Of a DNA stretch of 64,000 bases, positions 55,534 through 64,000 are shown piece by piece. The stretch comes from Anaspis maculata. Its lineage: Eukaryota; Arthropoda; Insecta; Coleoptera; Scraptiidae. The first letter of the stretch is position 1. Each line of letters starts with the position of its first letter. Position numbers and translations under genes: made by a program. A model generated the notes under the pieces. That model was given only the letters and a program-made list of their open reading frames with translations, was not told the origin of the DNA and ran no database searches. The stretch lies in NCBI GenBank assembly GCA_949128115.1, contig OX421964.1, forward strand, positions 20,980,892-21,044,891, read 5' to 3'.

Positions 55534-56484
55534 TGTCTCGGCCCCGTTCATTGAAAACTGCATTCGTGTGCACTGAGGGTATGCAACCCAAAATATCCCT
55601 GTGTTGTCCAAGTCCTCACCCCTCACCCCCTGTTCGGTGTGCCTGGCACTTGGCTGTCAGGCGCAAGCGTAAACGAGCTCCAGCACTTTCTTCGGCCGTC
55701 TTCGGCATTCTTCGGCTTTCTTTCCGCTCGTGCCTTTGCCGCTTCGTTCGAAGCGGCGTTGATCTCCGTACGTCGAGCGGGAAGCCACGCCGTCTTTTTT
55801 TGGTCATCGTTCTCGCGGCCATCTTGTCGTGCCATCGGCGTACATTCGTACTCGACCAGAAGCCCATCCAAGGCCCATCGCGTCCGATAGTGACTCCTGG
55901 AGGAGCTCTGCAGCATCTCCAAGTCCAGAAAGCGGCAGTTTTCACCGCTTTCACCGGGGAGCGGCTTGGATCAGCCAGCCGCACACAAAGCTCCAGTTTC
56001 GGACGGGATCGAGTCGTTCGTCCGCCATTTTGGTGACGAACACGGGCACTCGTGCATTTCACCAGGAAATCCACCACCAGAACGGCCATCCACCACGACG
56101 CCGCCTTCGGACTCCGCCAGGACGACGCCGCCACCGAATAAGATCCCGTAAGTTCCATATTTTCCATTGTTTTTACCATTTACCGTTTATTCCCGTTTGC
56201 CGGGGTGTATGCCTTCAGTGCAGTTCGTCTCGTTTTCAGGACGCCAATCTGCCCCCGATCAGAACCACTCGGATTTTCCATTTCATTTAATTCACATTGT
56301 TTTTTTTTTTATTGTTTTGTAATTCTGTCTGTTTGTGTTTTTTTCTTTGTTTTGCATTAAAGTTTTTGATTGTTGTTGTGAATTTTATTTCTGACTGTCG
56401 CTTGCTGCTTTCCTAATCCAAGAGTTATTGTTTTAATGCAGCCTTCATCGGAAGGCTGCCGTCTTTATGTGTACCGCGCTAACA
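55534..56484 (+). repeat. 3' LTR of BEL element
   Basis: 951 bp, seemingly identical to the 5' LTR at a constant offset of 6518, including homopolymer lengths. It is followed by AAAGT (56485-56489). Confidence 0.95.
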
Positions 56485-56499
56485 AAAGTGTTGATATAA

Positions 56500-57260
56500 A
56501 TGCGGTTTAAAAAAAAAATGAGCCTGTTGATTGATCAAGTGAAGCCGGGAGGAAGTGGTTCGACAAACGACGGCAATACTGCCAGACGGAACACCCACAT
56601 GACCAGACGTTGGGTGGTCATGATTTTTGCTGATCACCTGTCCAAGTTCCGCCTTGGGTAGAACAAGTTTCCAGTCGTCAGTCAGATTCTCGATTCTCCA
56701 TTCAGTTCGAGAATCTCGGTCATAGATCGGCTACGACTACTGGCTTTTCTGGATCCGGCACCTCGTCACCACCAATCCGTTCAACCTCAATCTCCGACAC
56801 TACGAGAAAGAAAATTTCGCACCACTTGCTCGGGGCAGTTTTGGTACAGATCGAGATCATATGGTTGGAACCTGATAGCCCACTGTACGTCTATTTCGAC
56901 TGGATACTTCCGGTTGTTCAACCAGAGTTAACTACAATGATCCGTAACCACCGTGAAGTGGAATCCGTCCAGATACTATTGCAAAGTTTCTATATCGCAC
57001 AAATGACCGCCAAACACTCCTTTTCGGTCACTGAATAATTCTGCCCCTGTCGGGTGAGCGATCAGGTCACAAAACAAAGCACCTGCTTTCTCTCATCATA
57101 AGGCTGGGAAAGAACAGCACCTAAGTCGAAGTCTGGTGGGTCAGTCTGGAGAATAAAGGGTCGCGAACAGTCGGGACAAGTCAGAATCGGAGTTGTTGAC
57201 GAAGTATTCTCCACCAAGTTGAAAGCCGTCTCAGCATATTTGAATAATCTCATTTTGTTT
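56500..57260 (-). pseudogene. Ty3/Gypsy reverse transcriptase/RNase H relic
   Basis: On the minus strand, a frame from 57253 reads AETAFNLVE ... PILTCPDCSRPFILQTDPPD then FDLGAVLSQ, the start of the RNase H region in Ty3/Gypsy pol. It continues, with a stop after VLCFVT, into SLTRQGQNYSVTEKECLAVI and then only in shifted frames. Several stops and frameshifts show it is dead. The BEL element inserted close to its downstream end, and the portion beyond 56500 is unrecognisable. Confidence 0.75.
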
Positions 57261-59590
57261 TGTCTCGCCTTAAGGCAGAGCCAGTTTGAGGCTTAGCACT
57301 TTTAGTGAAGCTTGACGTTATTTAGACTTATCATCAGTCTTTTTGGCGAATACCTTCATCGTAGCCTCGTTTGAATTGAGCCTAGTCAACATGTCAACCT
57401 CCATTAGTCTTTTATATGTCATTTCGTTTCTGAAATAAGTATCTTTATACCAAACTCAACTCACCTTTGAGAGTGAATTGTTCCTCGTAATGAGTTGCAG
57501 GTACACGAGTTTATACGGCTTCGACAATGAACGGCGGTTATTGACTGGCTTCGTATAATTTTTCATGTTGTCGATCAATGATGCAATAGCTTCGATTATA
57601 AAAAGATAATAATTCTGGAAGCTATGTTCAAGCACCCCTCCCCCACATTTGCGAAATCATGCCGTCAGTTTCGATAAACACCCAGCGAAATGCTCAGTCA
57701 CTTACTCACGGATTACAATGCGCAAACAACACAAGAAAATTGAAAACGGAATCTGGCGATTTGGAGGAAAACAAATAAATCAAAAAAGCCAAATGTATTA
57801 GGCCAAATTGAAACAGGCGCGTCTAAGGCGTCGTTCAGGGAATTACCTCGCGTTCGAAACTCGCCTAAATAAATTTCCCGCTCGCTCCTGAAAACGTGTG
57901 CCTCAGGTAAACGTTATACGTTTATGGCTTTTCGATTATTCGTTTTGCTCCATCTACCCGAGGCTGTAGGTAACAAGTGCCATTGCCACTTGAAAATTTA
58001 TCGCACCTCTGCCAGTAAATAAACAGACAATATCGTTCGTTTATTGTAGCAATTCTCGAGAGTACGTACAAGTCGGGCATATAAACCTGCACCTGACACC
58101 CCACGAAATGCACCTTGCCTTGCACCTGTGTCCACGCTGGAATTTTCTTGTAACTCCAACGGTGATTGTTGAAACAAGGTAGGTTATTCCCGGGAAAATT
58201 GACATAACGGTGAGGAGGCTAACTAAGCCAAGGCTATGCCGAAGCAAGCGCCAAGAAAGCTCTCTCGCAGACCCGCCAGAGATTGTTCACCCCATATCAA
58301 TCACGTCCCAACAATACCAACAAAATCCCCCCTTCCCCCAATCCTCGAATCCGAGACTGTTTATTAAAGTTACCACAACTAATAACGGGTCATTAGCGTC
58401 TCGAAAGGGTCGAGAAAAGGGAATGAATAACGGGAAAGAATGACTCGACGCGGTCCATTGTGTATCACACCTCTCACACCTACCCACAAAAGCTCTGGGA
58501 CTTGGGAGATTTACCGCTTTGTGATTCGAACGAAAGAAAAAGATTTTTTATTGTAACCTTCCTCTGGTGAGAGAGAAAAAAATCAAGAACGCCAAGGTAA
58601 AGCACGCGCTCCATCCGGGAAACATTGCGTTTGGCATGTTAATTATTCAATAATGTAGGTAGGTACTTACTACTTATAAAAAATTCTTCATTTCAAGGGT
58701 GTCCTGACCGCTTTGCGTAAGTGGCGCTTATTTACGGTCGTTTTTTCAACCACCAAAAAAAAGTCCCGGAAATTCGACACTAAGCTGACGGGGCGGCAGT
58801 AAAACCGCCGAAAAGGCAATAAACATCAAATATAAGCCCTGCTCTCTCTCACTGAAATAAGAAACAGCTTAAAAATGATACTCGAACACACACGCGGCTT
58901 TTTTCCAGACGGCAGCGTATCAAACGACCAAAACAAACAAAACGGAGCTTTCTTTCGCACGCTCTGACTTTTTACCCTAATGTTTCGGCTATTATTGGAA
59001 CCGTTCAAGCATCAGGGTGGTGGTGGTGCTACTAGAGCTTTTGGTATTTCATAACCATCAAAGTCGCTTATAACTTTCTTATACGTAGTCGTAGTGGGTA
59101 CTTATTTAAAAGAGGGACGTTAAAGTTCGCCCCCTATAAAGATAAGGGGGGCGTTGTATATGGGTATAATAGGCGTCGAATCATTATCTTTATGTATGTT
59201 GTACATGTACAGGGTGATTTCATTTAGGCCCTGCAATTGAGCGACGTGGTGGTTTTATGACTTTATGAGGCTTTGGTTTTTGACCCCATTCTTTACTTTA
59301 TTACTCCGTCAAAGTGTGACTACGGGCTCCAGTTAACTGAAAAGCTAACTGATAACAAGAATACGGAAATTATTCCGTGAAAAGTTAAGTGTTACCGTAA
59401 TTATTGTTGATCTGCGATATAATTATTTTATTTTATCAAAACTGTATCGGTTGTTAAGTGAACAAAATACTGAAATGATTTGATTATACAGTTATACACT
59501 GTGAGTGATAGTGGTGCACTAGACCGACTACAAGACAACCCGTCCGGTATCACATTCAGGACTCATTTTCTTTCAAACTGGAACATTGCG
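57261..59590. other. No gene recognised
   Basis: AT-rich unique-looking DNA. 57900-58110 has a slightly more complex composition (CCATCTACCCGAG also occurs near 30160). An isolated ACAGGGTGATT word lies at about 59211. No coding frame is convincing. Confidence 0.4.
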
Positions 59591-59597
59591 AACATTT

Positions 59598-60000
59598 TCA
59601 AACTGATGCTGTAGTTTGCGTGCTTAACGACTCCAGACTTCCCGAAGTATCTTTCAAGCGTTGTAGCCACAACAGGCTGTCATGATCCGTCACCGCTCTA
59701 AATTTTGCTCCCTCAACATAACACCTGCATTTTGGTACCGCGTATAGCAACGTCAAAAGTTCTTTTTCGGTCACTGTGTAGTTCTTTTCGAGTGCTCTCA
59801 ACGTCCGGCTGGTACACGAGATAACAATAACAATCTCTTCGCCTGCGTCGTCCTCTTGGCTCAAAACACTTCCGACTGCCTGAGTCAAAGCATCACATAG
59901 TACTTGGACATCCTTGGGAAATTTCAATTGGCCAAAGACAGGTGCTTGTGCCAGTTTTTCTTCGATCCACTCTTTCGGTCCAATCCAGTTTTTGATTTGT
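59598..60000 (-). pseudogene. Ty3/Gypsy RNase H relic, second family
   Basis: The minus-strand frame includes EKLAQAPVFGQLKFPKD, VQVLCDALTQAVGSVLSQED, SRTLRALEKNYTVTEKELL and FRAVTDHDSLLWLQRLKD, the conserved order of Ty3/Gypsy RNase H. The catalytic aspartate block (LCDA) and TEKE are present. Flanking pol domains are missing, and an in-frame stop occurs upstream near 60000. It differs from the relic at 56.5-57.3 kb and belongs to another Gypsy lineage. Confidence 0.75.
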
Positions 60001-60352
60001 TTTGTTCACTTTTTCCAGTAACGTCAACGGGGTAGTCAAACAGAAGAAAAATGCAGAAAACGACGGTACTTCCTCTCTAGAACCGATCTAGTTGGATGGC
60101 TTTGAGAAGAAGGTTGTGACCGATTGTGCCATAATGTCAACCGTGATGTACAACGACTTTTTGACAGTAAATAAGTGCTAGAAACCGATCCAAACCAACC
60201 GTGTCAGTTAGATCTGTCTCGGGGGATCGGTTCTAACAAACATTTAAACGTGATAAATTAATGTCAGCCTGGTAAAAAATACGTCGTCTAAGTAGACAAT
60301 AACGAATGGTCTCTGAGACATATCTAGTATATCGGAAATATATTATCTGCTG

Positions 60353-61500
60353 TAATTAATTCAAACAAAAACGATTTTTCTACCATGGCTAGCTTTCAGT
60401 TCCCTCTTCAACATATCGAAAGTCCTAAACTCTGGGACTGCTACAAAAATTAGTATACAGGGTGAAAGTGTATTATTTTTCGTCACTTACTTTCTTACTG
60501 ATTGAAAAAAACGGTTTTAGGCTAGTTTGATAGACCCGAGTCTTCCAATAAAAAATATATCACTCAGCAACTGCTGCGTATCAAGTTACAGGGTGGGAAC
60601 TATTTTTCATCTTCAATTTTTTTTCTTGATGGAACTGATCTAAATTGAAGCCGGCTCCAGTTCTTTTGCAAGCTGATCATGTCATACTGAACATAATTAT
60701 GAAAAAGATACATCTCTGCAACTGCTGCTTTTCAATTTACAGGGTGAAAAGTCATTTTCACGTTTCAATAATTTTTTCTTGGTGAAATTGGCTCACACAA
60801 ATTATTATGTAAACTTGAAGTTTCTAGTCAAACATATCAAAATAATACATTTCTGCTACAGCTACGTTTTTTTTTACAAATCTAAATGTTTGGGTGAATT
60901 CGGGTACATTGCATCAAAAATTCAAAAAATCTTGAAACGCAACCAAACATTTAAGTTTGTAAATAAACACGTAGCTGTAGCAAAAATCTATTATTTAGAT
61001 ATGTTTGACTAGAAACCTCAAATTTACAGAAGAACCAGTCGCAATTGTTATGTGAGCCGATTTCATCAAGAAAAAAATTGAAACGTGGAAGTGACTTCAC
61101 CCTGTGAATTGAAAAGCAGCAGATGCAGAGATGTGTCCTGTTTAGTATGACATCATAAGCTTGCAAAAGAACTGGAACCGGCTCCAATCTAGATCAGTTC
61201 CACCAAGAACAAAAATTGAAGATGAAAAATAGTTTTCACCCTGTAACTTGATACGCAGCAGTTGCTGGGTAGTATATTTTTCATATGTTTATTTGGAGAC
61301 TATGGCCTATCAAACTAGCCTAAAACCGTTTTTTTCGGTCATCAGTTGTTCAAGAAAAAAAGAAAGTAAAGAAAAATAATAAACTTTCACCCTGTATACC
61401 GATTTGTAGCAATCCCAGAGTTAAGGACTTTTGATATGTTGAAGAAGGGACTGTAAGCTTGCCATGGTAAAAAAATCGTTTTTGTTTAAATCAATTCCAG
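60353..61500. mobile_element. 1.15-kb foldback element with tandem ACAGGGTG units in each arm
   Basis: The outer arms share AAACAAAAACGATTTTT, ACCATGG(C/T)..GCTT and a TATGTTGAAGA-type segment as inverted copies. Each arm contains units opening with a (T/A)CTGC..T(A/T)CA..TTACAGGGTG-like phrase at about 60471, 60590 and 60740 (left), mirrored by CACCCTGT at about 61100, 61240 and 61390 (right). The units are diverged relatives about 120-150 bp apart, so the arms are tandem arrays in inverted orientation, as in Drosophila FB-type elements. Non-coding. Confidence 0.78.
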
Positions 61501-62458
61501 CAAAGCACCTATTTTTTTCAATTTCCAATATACTAATCCGAGTAGGCGATCCGGTGCAGTAGCGTCTATGCCGCGTTACTGAGGCCGAAAAGCAAGGCTT
61601 CTAAATCGAACAGTCCCCTTAACGGAATCACAAAGGCCGTCTTCTTGTAACTCTACAGGGGATCATGATATAAAAAATTAAATTTCTTTAAAAAAAAATA
61701 CAAAAAAATTCCTTCATAGAAAACCATGCGACCAGATAGTCAGTCAGAGGTTCAGTTGAGGGACGGAATGGAATGGTTTGGAATTTTTTTAAAGAATAAT
61801 GATTTTCTAAATTTTTGTAGAGCAAATGGAAATTCAATACACATCCAGTGGTCGATATTTCTCACCATCATAATTCGGCCACTAACAGTCCACTGAAATA
61901 TTGTTGAATAACGAAACTAAAAAGGCCCCGAGGACCAAACTTAGATCCTTATAACTTCAAAAATAAGCTTGCCGGAACCGAACCTAGATCCGGTCTGGCC
62001 AGATTTTGATGTGGATCCGGCCGGATCTCAAAAAGTTATGGATGTTGTAAGTTCACTTATTTTAAGAGGCAAAAAAGTATCCATTATACCGGATGTCCTA
62101 AAACTAGCGGTCTAGTGGCAGTTTCGATAAATACTTCGATGGTGTCGGAAAAATTTTGGAGCATTGCAAACATGGATCATGCATGGATCATTTGAAAAAA
62201 AATTGGGTTTTTAATTTTAAAGGTAAAGGGGGCCCGAGGGCAAGGTTTTGCCCCACCTATAATCTTTATTATATCTGATGAGATTCAAGTCAATTTTTTA
62301 GGATAGAAAGAAATTTGAACCTTCCACTATGTCTTGATTTTCATATACCAGGGTCATAAACTCAAAATCTTCAAAAGATTTTTTTTTCAATATTTCGTTC
62401 CCATGGAATTCTTTAGCGGGTGGTTTTTATGTATTATGTAACTTAATTTTAAAGACTA
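61501..62458. other. No gene recognised
   Basis: AT-rich DNA. A GATCCGG-word cluster lies at about 61985-62030. No frame or element was recognised. Confidence 0.4.
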
Positions 62459-62977
62459 TTGAATCACCCTGCAGAAAAAATGAAATGCTGGCACATACTG
62501 AAAGGCGCAGTTTTTTCTGTCAAGTCTTTTAAGAAGTTTACTGAATTCTCATCTGATAAACCCTGCGACCCCTCCTTATCACAAAAAATTGAAACCTTGA
62601 ATTACTTGAAAAAATTGTTGACACATTTCAAGCATTTCCCTAAACTGCATTTGAGCTCTGGGGGCGAGTTTTGGGACACTACTAAGCGATTGAACGGGAA
62701 TCGGAAGAAAGTAGCATTCAGTTTTATAAATTTCATTGGGATAAACACTGGACACTCAATAGGTTCTGGAACAACAAATAAATTTCATTCTTCGAGTTTC
62801 TTAAAGAAGTGGTTACCTATACTATGCCTGGACATGAACGTTCTATCGAGCTTCAACATATTTTTACACCAAACTACTACCATTGAATATGAGGAACAAA
62901 TTAAAAGGGACTTTGAAATGCAAAATAAACTGATTACAATATCCCTCGGTTGCACAAAAAAAATTAGACGCAATTAG
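62459..62977 (+). CDS. Unassigned 172-codon open frame, possibly a relic
   Basis: The frame begins with a TTG or, more plausibly, the ATG at 62480 and ends in a TAG that overlaps the start of a MITE, so the original C-terminus may have been lost. The peptide has an ordinary protein-like composition with segments such as MKCWHILKGAVFSVKSF and GEFWDTTKRLN and a fairly even hydrophobic pattern. I see no catalytic motif and do not recognise the family. It could be an exon of a transposase-like protein or chance in AT-rich DNA. Confidence 0.3.
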   Translation: MNHPAEKMKCWHILKGAVFSVKSFKKFTEFSSDKPCDPSLSQKIETLNYLKKLLTHFKHFPKLHLSSGGEFWDTTKRLNGNRKKVAFSFINFIGINTGHSIGSGTTNKFHSSSFLKKWLPILCLDMNVLSSFNIFLHQTTTIEYEEQIKRDFEMQNKLITISLGCTKKIRRN

Positions 62978-63119
62978 TGGCAATTCTGTAAAATTTAAAG
63001 GCCCTTTAAAATTTTTAAAGGCGTCGGTCACCTAGGAACGATCAGAAATGGGCTTCACGATTGGCTGATTTTCTTTTAACGGCCTTTAAATTTAAACGGG
63101 TTTGATACAGAATTGGCCC
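62977..63119. mobile_element. 143-bp MITE with TA duplication
   Basis: Ends GTGGCAATTCTGTA and the complement of GGGCCAATTCTGTA are flanked by TA on both sides (62975-62976, 63120-63121). Inner arms share AATTTAAAGGCC. A TA target is typical of Tc1/mariner-driven MITEs. Confidence 0.65.
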
Positions 63120-64000
63120 TATAAACGCTAATACGAGATTAAATGGAATGCAATCTGGCCAATCCGAGTAGGCTGACCATGGGAAACGCATAAAATCTTC
63201 AGCTAACCAATCATTGGATCATTCTGTTTTGTGAAACTAGAATTTCTATTATTCACCAACGAGTACTGACCAAAAGAAATTTCACCAATTCCCTGAAAGT
63301 ACTTCAATATTAGATTCTGAATCAACTAAAAAATGAAACTGGTGAAAATGTCATTTGCAATGTTTCCATTAGGACTTATCGTGATGGTTATTTATTAGCG
63401 ATTTCAAACAATTGTTTGATATTTTGTTCGTAGACCAGAAAACATCTCGATTATTGACATTGAATGAATCAACATTTTTAGGCTAAGCGACAAACTTATT
63501 CAACTTATGCAAATTTTTATATGAAACCTGCAAAGCAAATGAAGCCAAAGCATTGAATAATCTTTCAAAAAAAAAACATTATTGATTTGGGACACTCTTT
63601 TAGTTATGGTTCTTTCCTGAAGTAGGGTGCGCGCGGTACAGAACTGTAACTGTCCAGAACCAGCTAGAAATGAGGTGGACATTTATAAAGTGGAGCTGAG
63701 CTTGAGCAGAAATAATCGGAAGCATGTCCTTTATCACAAAAAAACTCCAAGGCTCTCGTTGAGGTCAGCCGAGTTTAGGGGCGAAAACAGCCCTCAACGG
63801 CGACCGTGCTAGTTTTCCTCATTTTTCTGCCAAACGGTTACTACGACCCAAAATATACAGGTGATTCAAAAGTCTCGGACCCCCATTGTGCGACAAAAGA
63901 CAACTTCTGAATTTGTAATGAATTTCTGTTTTATATACACGGTGAATTATGGATCCTGAGAATTATTTTTTCTAAAACGCCTGCAAACAGTCACTATGGT
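63120..64000. other. No gene recognised
   Basis: AT-rich DNA to the window end. TATACAGGTGATTCAAAAG at about 63854 followed by ACACGGTGAATTATGG near 63940 resembles the ACAGGGTG-type ends seen elsewhere, perhaps the start of another element cut by the window edge. Confidence 0.35.

Larger units (their letters stand above)
49016..56484 (+). mobile_element. Complete BEL/Pao LTR retrotransposon
   Basis: The 7469-bp element has 951-bp LTRs bounded by TG...CA, a 5-bp AAAGT duplication, a primer-binding site 7 bp after the 5' LTR, a polypurine-rich tract before the 3' LTR and a single gag-pol frame. By eye the two LTRs are identical throughout, including an 11-T run, implying very recent insertion. 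It landed between a Transib relic and a Ty3/Gypsy relic. No envelope-like frame follows pol. Confidence 0.95.

Overview
This looks like a repeat-dominated, gene-poor stretch of an insect-like animal nuclear genome. The evidence is the mix of mobile elements (a BEL/Pao LTR retrotransposon, Ty3/Gypsy relics, a Transib-type transposase relic, a THAP/DDE DNA transposon with a YqaJ nuclease partner, a tRNA-derived SINE, many MITEs and foldback elements), spliced genes with 54-58 bp introns, and no bacterial gene organisation. I cannot name the order or species. I found no convincing host protein-coding gene, tRNA or rRNA gene. All strong coding sequence belongs to transposable elements.

Layout. 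1-3190: a degenerate GATTTCT-word array interrupted by an 873-bp foldback element, then a non-LTR retrotransposon relic (about 3205-3560). 3.6-16.8 kb: mostly unannotated AT-rich DNA holding a SINE with a perfect 10-bp target-site duplication (7707-8025) and four long inverted-repeat (foldback) elements (8131-8960, 9050-10454, 12775-14205, 16037-16832). 17.1-22.6 kb: an array of GAAGTCGAAATTT-like words arranged as three higher-order copies. 22.7-28.4 kb: further word arrays of different motifs and a TIR-bounded element (24989-26258). 28.4-34.2 kb: little beyond small MITEs, a perfect 13-bp hairpin and a SINE-like relic.

34.2-42.6 kb: a nested complex. A probable outer element (34209-42564) contains a MITE that itself carries a Harbinger-like MITE, and also a 7.3-kb transposon (35005-42339) with about 306/313-bp terminal inverted repeats and AT target duplications. 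The 7.3-kb element has two convergent genes whose reading frames stay open across inferred splices: a SWIM - YqaJ nuclease - PHD protein (+) and a THAP + DDE transposase (-). It matches my memory of the ISL2EU superfamily. A 658-bp MITE at 47800-48457 shares its outermost AGGG/CCCT bases and AT duplications, so it may be a non-autonomous relative.

42.6-49 kb: a TTAA-flanked MITE, a palindrome, a further foldback element and a Transib relic. 49016-56484: a complete BEL/Pao retrotransposon with apparently identical 951-bp LTRs, AAAGT target duplications, a tRNA-Tyr-like primer site, a polypurine tract and one uninterrupted 1732-codon gag-pol ORF; it is evidently very young. 56.5-64 kb: two Ty3/Gypsy RNase H relics, a foldback element whose arms are built of spaced ACAGGGTG units, an unassigned 172-codon ORF and a TA-flanked MITE.

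Functionally, the window is a layered deposit of mobile DNA. Only two elements look capable of coding for their own mobility: the BEL retrotransposon and the THAP/YqaJ transposon.
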